Below are positions 21,604 to 29,430 of a stretch of 64,000 nt of DNA, one piece after another. The stretch comes from Parvularcula sp964219355 (GTDB lineage Bacteria > Pseudomonadota > Alphaproteobacteria > Caulobacterales > Parvularculaceae), in the NCBI GenBank assembly GCA_964219355.1, contig CAXPOZ010000001.1, positions 868,001 to 932,000 on the forward strand, written 5' to 3'. Numbering within the stretch: the first letter of the stretch is position 1; each line of letters starts with the position of its first letter. Made by a program: the position numbers and the translations under genes. Below the pieces are notes generated by a model. That model ran no database searches. It had not been told where the DNA came from and saw only the letters and a list, made by a program, of their open reading frames with translations.

Positions 21604-21632
21604 TGAAAAAGGCGCCCCCGATGAGGCGCCTT
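21604..21632 (-). terminator. Rho-independent terminator after the small exported-protein gene
   Basis: A perfect 8-bp stem AAGGCGCC/GGCGCCTT (21609-21616 with 21625-21632) has an 8-base loop. Reading on the minus strand it is followed by a run of U residues (21610-21606). It lies 39 bp past the stop of the gene at 21671-21964 and upstream of glyS. Confidence 0.85.
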
Positions 21633-21670
21633 ATCCGATAACCCTTAGGCTTTGACGAAAAATCGCCTGC

Positions 21671-21964
21671 TTAATTCGCCATGGCGAGCACGATGGTCTC
21701 GCGTTCCGGGCGGGTGTTCTGGGCCATGCGGGCGCGTCCCGGCTGGGCATTGTCGAGGGCGGCGAGTTTTTCGGCGAAGGGCGCGTCCATCATTTCGATT
21801 TTGCCGTCGAGGGCGACCGACAGGTTGAGGGTCTGCTCAGCGACCTTGGCGCTGATTTCCTGCGACGTCATTTCAGCCTCATGGGTCTGGGCGAATGCGC
21901 CATGCAGGGCAGCGGCGGCGGAAAAGAAGGCTGTGAAAGCGGCGGTGGCGAAGGACTTTTTCAT
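21671..21964 (-). CDS. Small exported protein of unknown function
   Basis: Protein of 97 aa with a clear signal peptide (about residues 1-25, ending AFA). The mature part is about 72 residues, polar, with no cysteines. A GAGAGATC ribosome binding site precedes ATG 21964, and a good terminator follows, so it looks like a one-gene unit. I do not recognise the family. Confidence 0.7.
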   Translation of the reverse strand: MKKSFATAAFTAFFSAAAALHGAFAQTHEAEMTSQEISAKVAEQTLNLSVALDGKIEMMDAPFAEKLAALDNAQPGRARMAQNTRPERETIVLAMAN

Positions 21965-22174
21965 CGTGATCTCTCGTTAAGGTTATCGGTTTCGATGATG
22001 AGACAATGCCATTTGCCCGCGCGCTTCGCTGTGACGGGCATCACCAGAACGGCCCGAAAATTTGCGGCCGGTAACCCTAACCGCCGATCGATCTGAACTC
22101 TGCGTAATCCGCACGGGACGACGGAACGAAGACCGGCTCAGCGCGTCTTTTCCTTATCAAACAAGGAGGTTGTC

Positions 22175-22339
22175 ATGCTCAGTTGGGCCATGATGTTTCT
22201 GATCGTCGCACTCGTTGCGGCACTCTTCGGATTTGGCGGCATCGCCGGGGGCGCAGCCTCCATCGCGAAACTGCTGTTCTTCATTTTCCTCGTTCTTTTC
22301 GCGGTTTCGATCGTCATGCGACTGGTTCGGCGCGTCTAG
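22175..22339 (+). CDS. DUF1328 (YtjA-type) small membrane protein
   Basis: A 54-aa protein, mostly two hydrophobic helices (MLSWAMMFLIVALVAALFGF and the LLFFIFLVLFAVSIV region) joined by a Gly/Ala-rich turn and ending in RRV. This is the typical DUF1328 pattern, a family of stress-associated inner-membrane peptides. A perfect AAGGAGGT Shine-Dalgarno lies at 22163-22170, 4 bases before the ATG, implying high expression. A PA2169-family gene follows 91 bp downstream. Confidence 0.88.
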   Translation: MLSWAMMFLIVALVAALFGFGGIAGGAASIAKLLFFIFLVLFAVSIVMRLVRRV

Positions 22340-22430
22340 GACTGCAGCTTGGCTGGCGCCGGTTTATCGGCCCCAGCCAAATTTACCGCCTCTCATTTTA
22401 TATTCTTAATACTGATCAATGGAGATACCT

Positions 22431-22865
22431 ATGACCAAAGATGTCGACGTTCTCAAAGATGTCACCAAAATGCTGATCGATAGCCAGAAGGGCTATGCCA
22501 AGGCGGCTGAAGTCACCGATGACAATTATGTCCTTCACGCGGAGTTCATGGAGCGCAGCCAGGAACGCGCGCAGCTCATCACGGACTTCCAGATGCAGAC
22601 CCAAACCTTGGGTGCGGAGCCAGAAACGGATGGCGGGGTGCTTGGCACGTTGCACCGGGCGATGACCGATTTCTCCTCCCTCTTCCGGGATGATGAAAAG
22701 GCCGCTCTCGGCGCGATTGATGACGGTGAGGAGCGCCTTGCCGAATATATCGAGAGCAAACTCAATGATGACATCACGCCGCCGACGCGTGGCCTGTTGC
22801 AAAAGGCGCATATGAGCGCCCGCGCCGGCGAAGCCTATGCGAACCGCATGGAGCATCGCGTCTGA
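22431..22865 (+). CDS. PA2169-family four-helix-bundle protein (DUF2383)
   Basis: Protein of 144 aa starting at ATG 22431, with GGAG 6 bases upstream; an in-frame ATG at 22419 would sit ahead of that site and is rejected. The segment LKDVTKMLIDSQKGYAKAAE and the regularly spaced charged residues fit the ferritin-like DUF2383 four-helix bundle. Its function is unproven, though it is often found with general-stress genes. It pairs with the DUF1328 gene upstream and ends at a strong terminator. Confidence 0.85.
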   Translation: MTKDVDVLKDVTKMLIDSQKGYAKAAEVTDDNYVLHAEFMERSQERAQLITDFQMQTQTLGAEPETDGGVLGTLHRAMTDFSSLFRDDEKAALGAIDDGEERLAEYIESKLNDDITPPTRGLLQKAHMSARAGEAYANRMEHRV

Positions 22866-22883
22866 CGCTGACGCCCCTTCTCT

Positions 22884-22911
22884 TCTCCTGACCCGCAAAC
22901 CCGTCAGGAGA
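22884..22911 (+). other. Stable hairpin between PA2169 gene and its terminator
   Basis: TCTCCTGAC (22884-22892) pairs perfectly with GTCAGGAGA (22903-22911) around a 10-base loop. It has no T run, so it is not itself a terminator. It may protect the 3' end of the transcript. It lies 5 bp before the terminator stem. Confidence 0.6.
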
Positions 22912-22916
22912 CACCC

Positions 22917-22953
22917 TGGCCGCCATGTCCCCCCTCGCATGGCGGCCATTTTT
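22917..22953 (+). terminator. Rho-independent terminator after the PA2169-family gene
   Basis: A perfect 11-bp stem, TGGCCGCCATG (22917-22927) with CATGGCGGCCA (22938-22948), has a 10-base C-rich loop and is followed by TTTTT. It is correctly placed and oriented to end the plus-strand stress-gene transcript. Confidence 0.92.
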
Positions 22954-23044
22954 GTGCCCGGCTTTGTGAAACCCTGCATGTCGCCAAGGGCGAATGGTCG
23001 TGCTAGCCGCGCGGGAAACTTCGAACGGAACGACAAGCCCGCCC

Positions 23045-23839
23045 ATGACCACACCGGTCACGATCCTCTGCATGAAATGGGGGACGCGTTATCCTGCGCC
23101 CTATGCGAACCGCCTCTATCAGGCGGCCAAGGCCCATATGGACCGGCCGTTCAGGTTCCTGTGCCTGACCGACGATGCGGAGGGGCTTGATCCCGGCATC
23201 GAGGCGCAGGGCCTCCCCGATATCCCGCTGCCCTCTCCTTATGAGTGGACGCCGTGGCGGAAACTGTCGGTCTGGCAGGACGGCGTGGCGGGCCTGACCG
23301 GCGACGTCCTGTTCCTCGATCTCGATATTCTGATCACCGGCCCCCTGGGCGAGATGTTCGATTACGCCCCCGGCCAGTATTGCGTGATCGAGAACTGGAC
23401 CCAGCTCGGCGAGGGCATCGGCAATACGAGTGTCTTCCGCTTCCGCGCCGGGGCGCATCCTGACATCTATGAGAAATTTGCGGCCGATCCGGCCCGCGTT
23501 CTGTCGGAATGCCGGATTGAGCAGCAATATATCTCGACCCTGATCCGCGATCAGGTCTTCTGGCCGCGCGAATGGTGCCTCTCATTCAAGCACTCCATCG
23601 TGCCGCCCTTCCCGCTCAACTGGGCAAAGACGCCGCGCCTGCCCGACGGCGCAAAAACCGTGGTCTTTACCGGACGGCCCGATATCGATGAGGCCGCCCG
23701 CGGGTACTGGCCGACCAAATGGTACAAGCGCTTCTATAAACATACCCGTCCCGCGCCGTGGATCGCGGATCTGTGGGAGCGTGAAGAGGCGGCAGGCTTG
23801 ACCCCGGCAATGCGTACCCCCGAGAAGGCCGGGTCATGA
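23045..23839 (+). CDS. Putative glycosyltransferase
   Basis: Protein of 264 aa from ATG 23045 (MTTPVTILC); the frame is open to 22994 but the extra residues look non-coding. A GT-A type pattern is visible: an early nucleotide-sugar-binding part, then VLFLDLDILITG containing the DxD motif (about residues 97-99). No membrane segment or signal peptide. The donor and acceptor are unknown. It overlaps the family 2 glycosyltransferase gene by four bases and probably works in the same polysaccharide or lipopolysaccharide pathway. Confidence 0.75.
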   Translation: MTTPVTILCMKWGTRYPAPYANRLYQAAKAHMDRPFRFLCLTDDAEGLDPGIEAQGLPDIPLPSPYEWTPWRKLSVWQDGVAGLTGDVLFLDLDILITGPLGEMFDYAPGQYCVIENWTQLGEGIGNTSVFRFRAGAHPDIYEKFAADPARVLSECRIEQQYISTLIRDQVFWPREWCLSFKHSIVPPFPLNWAKTPRLPDGAKTVVFTGRPDIDEAARGYWPTKWYKRFYKHTRPAPWIADLWEREEAAGLTPAMRTPEKAGS

Positions 23840-24627
23840 CCAGTTCTAAGACCAGACCTCCCATCTCCGCCTATATCCGTACCAAGAATGAGGCACGGCT
23901 CGTCGCGGAGGTCGTGCGCGCCGCTCTGCAGGTTGCACGCGAGGTGATCGTCGTTGACTCAGGCTCAACGGATGACACCGTCCGCCTGGCAGAAGAAGCC
24001 GGCGCAAAAGTCATTTCGATGGACTGGCTTGGCACCGGCAAGCAGAAACGCGCCGCGGAAGACCTGTGCGAGCATCCATGGCTGCTTGATCTTGATGCGG
24101 ATGAAGTTATCCCCGCTAAGCTTGCCGCCGAGATCGCCGCTCTCTTCCAGAACGGTGAGCCAGCGCACAAGATCTATGCGCTCCGCATGATCATCGCGCC
24201 GCCTGTCGGTGAGCCCTGGCGGCATGTCGATCCTGACCACCGCAACAAGCTGTATGATTCCCGCGAGATCCGGATGCCGGACTCCGCCGCATGGGACCAG
24301 CTCGACATCCCGTCCGGCACGCAGGTGCCAAAGCTGAAAACCCCCATCATCCACTACGCGTTCACAGATATCGGCTTCCTGCTGACCAAGCAGGAACGCA
24401 ACATGACGCAGCGGGCGAAATCCGCACCGCTCAAGCCGCTCTGGCAGCTCCGTTTCCGGATGATTTTCGGCCTGCCGGTCTACTTCCTCAAGCGCTACAT
24501 CCTCAAAGGCCTTTTCCTAAAAGGCGCCTACGGATTTTCCTTTGCCATGACGATTGCCATCGGCCGGTGGCTGAAGGATGTGAAAATGTATGAGCGCCAT
24601 CATTTCGAGAAAAAGGACGGCAAGTGA
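23836..24627 (+). CDS. Glycosyltransferase family 2, WaaE/KdtX-like
   Basis: Protein of 263 aa with the family 2 N-terminus ISAYIRTKNEARLV, the VVDSGSTDDTV nucleotide-binding segment and the LDLDADEVIP block carrying the DxD metal site (about residues 86-88). The pattern matches lipopolysaccharide core beta-1,4-glucosyltransferases. A C-terminal stretch of hydrophobic and basic residues (FGLPVYFLKRYILKGLF) may bind the membrane. It is translationally coupled to the upstream transferase and overlaps the phosphatase start by one base. Confidence 0.85.
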   Translation: MTSSKTRPPISAYIRTKNEARLVAEVVRAALQVAREVIVVDSGSTDDTVRLAEEAGAKVISMDWLGTGKQKRAAEDLCEHPWLLDLDADEVIPAKLAAEIAALFQNGEPAHKIYALRMIIAPPVGEPWRHVDPDHRNKLYDSREIRMPDSAAWDQLDIPSGTQVPKLKTPIIHYAFTDIGFLLTKQERNMTQRAKSAPLKPLWQLRFRMIFGLPVYFLKRYILKGLFLKGAYGFSFAMTIAIGRWLKDVKMYERHHFEKKDGK

Positions 24628-25349
24628 TGGGCCGGTTCATGACCGAAGAAGAATTTCAGACCCCGGAGGGCCGGAAAGCCGCGTGGCGGTCTCTCCTGCT
24701 GGAGGATCATGGCTTCCTGCGCAAAGCCTATGACAACTCACACTGGATTTCGGATGAGATGGTGCGCACCTATCAGCCCTCTCCGAAAAAGATCCGCGAA
24801 TGGGCGGAACGCGGCATAAAGACGATCATCAATCTGCGCGGCCTCCGAAATGTCCATGGCGGCGGGCGTGTCGCCGACGAACAGCCGGGCTTTTACTGGC
24901 TTGAAAAAGAGGCCTGCGCCGAGAACGGCATCCGCCTGATCGATCATCGCGCCTGGTCCCGCGAAGCGCCGCCTCGCGAGTTCATCCTCGGCCTCAATGA
25001 GTATTTCGAGACGATGGCATATCCCGCCCTCATGCATTGCAAGTCTGGCGCAGACCGGGCCGGGATCGGCTCAACCCTTTACAAATTCCTGCGGCAGGAA
25101 AAGCCGCTCGACGAAGCGCTCGATCAGCTCACCTACCGCTACGGCCATGTGAAATCGGGCAAGACCGGCGTTCTTGATCATTTCTTTGATGTCTATCGCC
25201 GGGCCGCGCTGGAAGATGGCGTTTTGCCGAACAAGCAGCATTTCCTCGACTGGGTCGCGAGCGATTATGATCGCGATGCGGTCACGCAAAGCTTCAAACC
25301 GGGGACTTTCGGCTCGCTCCTGACGGAAGTCATCCTGCGGCGCGAATAG
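24627..25349 (+). CDS. Tyrosine/dual-specificity phosphatase family protein
   Basis: Protein of 240 aa with a cysteine-phosphatase P-loop HCKSGADRAG (CX5R, about residues 136-145) and an upstream acidic loop near HRAWSREAPP that could hold the general acid. The family includes protein tyrosine phosphatases and lipid phosphatases. Its coupling to two glycosyltransferase genes makes an envelope lipid or sugar phosphate a reasonable substrate, but this is inference. ATG 24627 overlaps the upstream stop (TGATG); a GTG at 24624 is possible. Confidence 0.85.
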   Translation: MGRFMTEEEFQTPEGRKAAWRSLLLEDHGFLRKAYDNSHWISDEMVRTYQPSPKKIREWAERGIKTIINLRGLRNVHGGGRVADEQPGFYWLEKEACAENGIRLIDHRAWSREAPPREFILGLNEYFETMAYPALMHCKSGADRAGIGSTLYKFLRQEKPLDEALDQLTYRYGHVKSGKTGVLDHFFDVYRRAALEDGVLPNKQHFLDWVASDYDRDAVTQSFKPGTFGSLLTEVILRRE

Positions 25350-25395
25350 CCTAAAGTGGCGCAAAATCACGGAAAAAGGGGTGTCCACGTCTTTT

Positions 25396-25435
25396 TTACG
25401 TGAGGATTTCGCAAAACCCCCCGCAAATTACGTGA
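25396..25435 (+). promoter_or_regulatory. Paired TTACGTGA sites upstream of yeaH
   Basis: The octamer TTACGTGA occurs at 25396-25403 and again at 25428-25435, 32 bp apart (about three helical turns), ending 31 bp before the YeaH start. A CCACGT at 25385 gives an inverted partner to the first copy. It looks like a regulator-binding pair; the factor is unknown. Confidence 0.4.
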
Positions 25436-25466
25436 ATTGAAAGGTGGATATGTCTACCTTCTCCTC

Positions 25467-26783
25467 ATGAGCCATTTCGTCGATCGCCGTCTCAATCCCA
25501 AAGGCAAGTCGCTCGCCAACCGCCAGCGCTTCCTTCGTCGCGCCCGTTCACAGATCAAGGACGCCGTCGCCAAGAGCCTGAAGGACCGCTCCGTCAAGGA
25601 GCTGGAGAAATCCGGCAAGATTTCAATTCCGTCGAAATCAACCGCGGAACCGCGTTTCCGCCTCGACCCTGCCTCCGGCAAGCGCGAACATGTCCATCCG
25701 GGCAACAAGGAATTCTCGACCGGCGACCGGTTACGCAAGCCCCCCTCCGGCAAGGGCAAAGGCGGCAAGGACGCCAGCGATTCAGGCGATGGCGAGGACA
25801 GCTTTTCCTTCACGCTAACCCAGGACGAATTTCTCGACATCTTCTTTGAGGATCTGGAGCTTCCCAACCTGATTAAGCGGTCGCTCAAGGACATGACGGC
25901 GTGGAAGTATAAACGGGCCGGCATGACCGTCTCGGGCGCGCCGACCAATATGAACCTCATCAGGACGATGCGGAACGCGCATGGCCGCCGCCTCGCCCTG
26001 GGCCGTCCGTCCACGAAAGAAATCAACGAGCTCAAGGAGCGCCTCTTCGAGCTTGAATCAATTGCCGCCCCTTCCGAGGCGCAGATCGAAGAGAAAAAGG
26101 CCATTCTGGCCAAGCTGGAAGAGCTGGAAGCCCGTCGCCGCTGGGCGCCTTATATCGACCCGCTAGATGTCCGCTATAACGCCTTTGAGCCGACCCCCAT
26201 TCCGACAACGGCCGCCGTCATGTTCTGCCTGATGGACGTGTCAGGCTCGATGGGCGAGCGCGAGAAGGACCTCGCTAAGCGGTTCTACATGCTGCTCCAT
26301 CTCTTCCTCAAACGCCGCTATGAGCGGGTCGAAGTCGTCTTCATCCGGCATACGCATCATGCGGAGGAAGTTGACGAGGAGACCTTCTTCTATTCACGCC
26401 AGTCCGGCGGCACGATTGTCTCGACCGCCATCGAGGTCATGCAGCAGATCCAGCAGGAACGCTTTCCGACCGACCAGTGGAACATCTATGTCGCGCAGGC
26501 CTCTGACGGGTATACCCAGACTGGCGATGCGCAGCGCTGCGTCCAGCTTCTCAATCAGGAAGTGCTGCCTATCCTTCAGTATTACGCCTATATCGAGATC
26601 CTCGATGAACGGGAGATGGATGTCTTTTCCGATCCCGATGCCGGGGCCGAGCTATGGCGTGCCTACAGATCGATCTCTGATCCGAGATTTGCCCAGACCC
26701 GCATCGCCCATCCGCGCGACATCTTCCCGGTCTTCCGGGAGCTGTTCGCCAAGGAGCGGCAGGGATCAGGAAAAGCGGCATAA
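25467..26783 (+). CDS. yeaH: YeaH/YhbH family protein (DUF444)
   Basis: Protein of 438 aa from ATG 25467 (MSHFVDRRLNPKGKSLANRQ), the usual N-terminus. The central part is charged and the C-terminal half carries a von Willebrand-A-like fold with the MIDAS-type motif DVSGSMGE (about residues 256-263). YeaH normally works with the Ser/Thr kinase PrkA (YeaG) and SpoVR in stress and stationary-phase physiology. Here the upstream neighbour is the phosphatase and no prkA is present. A perfect inverted-repeat terminator follows. Confidence 0.92.
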   Translation: MSHFVDRRLNPKGKSLANRQRFLRRARSQIKDAVAKSLKDRSVKELEKSGKISIPSKSTAEPRFRLDPASGKREHVHPGNKEFSTGDRLRKPPSGKGKGGKDASDSGDGEDSFSFTLTQDEFLDIFFEDLELPNLIKRSLKDMTAWKYKRAGMTVSGAPTNMNLIRTMRNAHGRRLALGRPSTKEINELKERLFELESIAAPSEAQIEEKKAILAKLEELEARRRWAPYIDPLDVRYNAFEPTPIPTTAAVMFCLMDVSGSMGEREKDLAKRFYMLLHLFLKRRYERVEVVFIRHTHHAEEVDEETFFYSRQSGGTIVSTAIEVMQQIQQERFPTDQWNIYVAQASDGYTQTGDAQRCVQLLNQEVLPILQYYAYIEILDEREMDVFSDPDAGAELWRAYRSISDPRFAQTRIAHPRDIFPVFRELFAKERQGSGKAA

Positions 26784-26787
26784 GATA

Positions 26788-26815
26788 AACCCGCCGGAAC
26801 ACATTCCGGCGGGTT
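26788..26815. terminator. Bidirectional terminator between yeaH and the SYLF gene
   Basis: A perfect 12-bp stem AACCCGCCGGAA/TTCCGGCGGGTT (26788-26799 with 26804-26815) has a CACA loop. It is placed between two convergent genes. Short T-rich stretches follow on the plus side (CAATTTT), so it can serve both strands. Confidence 0.88.
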
Positions 26816-26842
26816 CAATTTTATCAGCCTCAGGACTGCAGA

Positions 26843-27421
26843 TTACATGCTGGTGCCGTTCTTGGAGGCTTCGGTTTCCCAGACGCGGAAAACGTCAATC
26901 GACACACCGCCTTCGAGACCTTCACTGTTGAAGATATAGGCAAGCACACCGCTGGTATCGGCCTGCGCCGACGCATCAGCGTCGATGACCGTGATGTCCG
27001 CAGTCGCACCAATATTCCACTCACCGCCATCTTTGAACTTGTTCAGCTCAACATCGGTCGGGAAGACATAGATCTGGCTGGTGCCGTCGATACCAGCCTG
27101 AAGGCCAGCCGATGCACCACCGATCTTATAATGGCCCGTGATGTGACCATTCTCGACGAGGACGCCTTTACCGCCCGAGCCGCCAACGATCAGATTGGCC
27201 GACACAACATTCGGGAAAATCAGGACGCCTGCTGCATCTTCGAGATTGGCAGCGCAGGACAGAGAAATAGCTGCGCAGTTCTCGGTAGCAGCGATGACTT
27301 CGGCTTCAAAAACTTCCTTGTCGCCCGCAGAAGCAGTGCTCGTCAGCGCAGCAAAACCAAGCGACGCAGCACATACAGAACCCACAAGGGCGCTCGAATT
27401 CTTGGCAATATTCTTAAACAT
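26843..27421 (-). CDS. Exported SYLF/YSC84-domain protein
   Basis: Protein of 192 aa with a signal peptide (about residues 1-32, ending ASA) and a SYLF domain (AAGVLIFPNV, Gly-rich SGGKGVLV, LQAGIDGTSQIYVF). SYLF proteins bind lipids or associate with the envelope; no enzymatic role is known. Two cysteines about 7 residues apart near the domain start (ENCAAISLSCAAN) could form a disulfide. It is convergent with yeaH and divergent from spoVR, interrupting what is usually one operon. Confidence 0.88.
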   Translation of the reverse strand: MFKNIAKNSSALVGSVCAASLGFAALTSTASAGDKEVFEAEVIAATENCAAISLSCAANLEDAAGVLIFPNVVSANLIVGGSGGKGVLVENGHITGHYKIGGASAGLQAGIDGTSQIYVFPTDVELNKFKDGGEWNIGATADITVIDADASAQADTSGVLAYIFNSEGLEGGVSIDVFRVWETEASKNGTSM

Positions 27422-27721
27422 AACAAACTCTCTCTAATGACGCTCTTTAAGAGCCAACATGAAATGGCGACGCGAAATGCTCATGCATTTCTCCGCCGTT
27501 GTGAATTAAACTCGGATGGGAGCCGTTGGTTCACGGCCGAGTGTGGCAAAATCTTGATTTTTCACACGCTGGCCCCTGCGGCAGGCAAATGAGACATTTT
27601 CGAAAACTTAGATGTCCGTTCAGCTATGACGATATATGCTACCTATGAGCCAGACTGACTGACCGGTTCCTTGTGTGGGGACACCTCCCGGCACAGGACA
27701 ACGCCAGAAGGATAGGGATAG
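27422..27721. other. Divergent intergenic region between SYLF gene and spoVR
   Basis: About 300 bp without a supportable gene, lower in GC than the flanks. It must hold both divergent promoters. For spoVR, AGAAGGATAGGG lies just before ATG 27722. A GC-rich imperfect hairpin (TGTGGGGACACC and neighbours) sits near 27673-27690 in the likely leader. I see no RNA gene. Confidence 0.5.
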
Positions 27722-29215
27722 ATGAGCGCAACCGCCAAAGCCGAGCTTCTTTACACGGATGCTGCCTGGACATTCGCCGACCTGCAGCGCGCCTATGAAG
27801 CCTGCGAAGATATCGGCCTCAATGATCTGGGTCTCGATATCTATACCAACCAGATCGAGGTGATCACCTCAGAACAGATGCTCGATGCCTATTCCAGTCA
27901 CGGCATGCCGCTGATGTACAAGCACTGGTCCTTCGGCAAGCATTTCGCCCGTGACCAGATGAATTACCAGAAGGGGTTCACCGGTCTTGCCTATGAGATC
28001 GTGATCAATTCCGACCCGTGCATTGCCTATCTCATGGAAGAAAACTCCATGACCATGCAGACGCTCGTGATTGCGCATGCCTGCATGGGCCATAATCATT
28101 TTTTCAAGAACAACTACCTTTTCCGTCAGTGGACGGATGCCAGCGCCATCCTGACCTATCTCGATTTCTCGAAGAACTATATCTCCAGATGTGAAGAAGA
28201 ATACGGGCACGAAGAGGTCGAGGTCATCCTCGATGCCGCCCACGCGCTGATGGATCAAGGCGTCTACCGCTATAATCGCCCACCGAAGCTTTCAGATACC
28301 GAGCGCCGGGAGAAAATCCAGGCCCGCGCCGAGCATGAGCGCGAGACCTTCAACGATATATGGCGGACCCTTCCCCATACGGAAGAATCTGAGGAAGACG
28401 TCGAAGAGCGCCAGACGGAAGTCCGCTCAATCAAACTACCCGAAGAGAACCTTCTTTATTTTGTTGAGAAGGCCTCCCCCGTTCTCTTGCCTTGGCAGCG
28501 GGAGCTGGTGCGGATTGTCCGGAACGTCTCGCAATATTTCTACCCACAGAAACAGACCAAGGTCATGAATGAGGGCTGCGCGACCTTCGTGCACCATTAC
28601 ATCATGAACGAGCTCTATAATCAGGGGCGGATCTCTGAAGGCTCCATCATGGAGTTCCTGCATTCGCACAGCTCGGTCGTCTTCCAGCCGGAATTCGATG
28701 ACCCGCGCTATTCCGGTATCAATCCGTATGCCTTGGGTTTTGCCATGATGCAGGACATTGTCCGTGTCGTCGAAAACCCCGAGGACGAAGACCGCGAATG
28801 GTTCCCGGATCTTGCCGGCCGCGGCGACTGGCGCGGCGCCCTGAAAGACGCATGGGCAAACTACCGGGATGAAAGCTTCATCCTGCAATATCTCTCGCCC
28901 AAGATCATGCGGGATTTCCGCCTCTTCTCGCTCGGCGATGATGGCAAGAAGCCCTATTATCAGGTCGCCGCCATTCATGATGAGCAGGGCTATCGCGACA
29001 CACGCCATGCCCTTTCCTCGATGTATGATCTGGGCCTTCATGAGCCGAACCTTCAGGTCGTCTCAGCCGATCTGGAAGGTGACAGAAAACTCACAATTCA
29101 GCACAACGTGTTTAACGGCCGGAAGCTTGATTCGGGCACCAAGGCGTCAGTTCTGCGCCATCTCGAGAACCTTTGGGGCTTTGAAGTCGCCTTGACGGAA
29201 CAAGCCGCCGATTAG
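27722..29215 (+). CDS. SpoVR family protein
   Basis: Cytosolic protein of 497 aa with the family's long conserved N-terminal domain, including VIAHACMGHNHFFKNNYLF (His-rich, about residues 116-134) and MNEGCATFVHHYIMNELY (about residues 281-298), then a C-terminal domain. SpoVR acts in spore cortex formation in Bacillus. In Gram-negatives it is part of the PrkA-YeaH-SpoVR stress module, with no known activity. Here yeaH lies about 0.9 kb upstream, separated by an inverted SYLF gene. Confidence 0.95.
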   Translation: MSATAKAELLYTDAAWTFADLQRAYEACEDIGLNDLGLDIYTNQIEVITSEQMLDAYSSHGMPLMYKHWSFGKHFARDQMNYQKGFTGLAYEIVINSDPCIAYLMEENSMTMQTLVIAHACMGHNHFFKNNYLFRQWTDASAILTYLDFSKNYISRCEEEYGHEEVEVILDAAHALMDQGVYRYNRPPKLSDTERREKIQARAEHERETFNDIWRTLPHTEESEEDVEERQTEVRSIKLPEENLLYFVEKASPVLLPWQRELVRIVRNVSQYFYPQKQTKVMNEGCATFVHHYIMNELYNQGRISEGSIMEFLHSHSSVVFQPEFDDPRYSGINPYALGFAMMQDIVRVVENPEDEDREWFPDLAGRGDWRGALKDAWANYRDESFILQYLSPKIMRDFRLFSLGDDGKKPYYQVAAIHDEQGYRDTRHALSSMYDLGLHEPNLQVVSADLEGDRKLTIQHNVFNGRKLDSGTKASVLRHLENLWGFEVALTEQAAD

Positions 29216-29228
29216 TTTCGGTATAAAA

Positions 29229-29258
29229 AAGAGGCGCGATATTGCTACCGCGCCTCTT
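29229..29258 (-). terminator. Terminator with U run on the minus strand
   Basis: A perfect 10-bp stem AAGAGGCGCG/CGCGCCTCTT has a 10-base loop. The A run at 29225-29230 becomes a U run after the stem on the minus strand. On the plus strand no T run follows, so it would be a weak terminator for spoVR. Confidence 0.8.
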
Positions 29259-29311
29259 CGTGGTCATGCCGGTGATTGGGGGGGAGAGAGACCAGTCACG
29301 ACCGAAACCAT

Positions 29312-29334
29312 AAAAAACCGGCTAGCCGCCGGTT
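29312..29334 (-). terminator. Second minus-strand hairpin with U run
   Basis: A 7-bp stem AACCGGC (29316-29322) with GCCGGTT (29328-29334) has a 5-base loop. The A run at 29312-29317 gives a U tail on the minus strand. It may act as an early attenuator or a 5' stem-loop of the candidate small RNA. Confidence 0.55.
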
Positions 29335-29343
29335 GAGTAGCGC

Positions 29344-29372
29344 AATACAACCGAGCGTCATCAAACTGTCAA
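29344..29372 (-). promoter_or_regulatory. Sigma-70-like promoter on the minus strand
   Basis: A consensus -35 TTGACA (29372-29367), a 17-bp spacer and a -10-like TGTATT (29349-29344, four of six matches) point left, away from the marR gene. There is no protein gene within reach on that strand; spoVR lies antisense beyond the terminators. Confidence 0.55.
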
Positions 29373-29430
29373 TAACAAAAATTGCTACTGGCAGCTTTCA
29401 TGTATACACATAGTCATGGATGGGAGAGCC

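Larger units (their letters stand above)
29225..29337 (-). ncRNA. Candidate small RNA on the minus strand between spoVR and the marR gene
   Basis: A minus-strand promoter (29344-29372) would start transcription near 29337. About 80 to 110 bases further on is the hairpin AAGAGGCGCG/CGCGCCTCTT (29229-29258), followed by six U residues, a good Rho-independent terminator for this strand only. A second hairpin with its own U run (AACCGGC/GCCGGTT, 29316-29334) sits near the 5' end. Between them is a C-rich stretch, CTCTCTCCCCCCC (29290-29278), resembling the anti-Shine-Dalgarno loops of alphaproteobacterial trans-acting RNAs. No open reading frame of note. All elements are seen in the sequence; the RNA is inferred. 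Confidence 0.5.
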
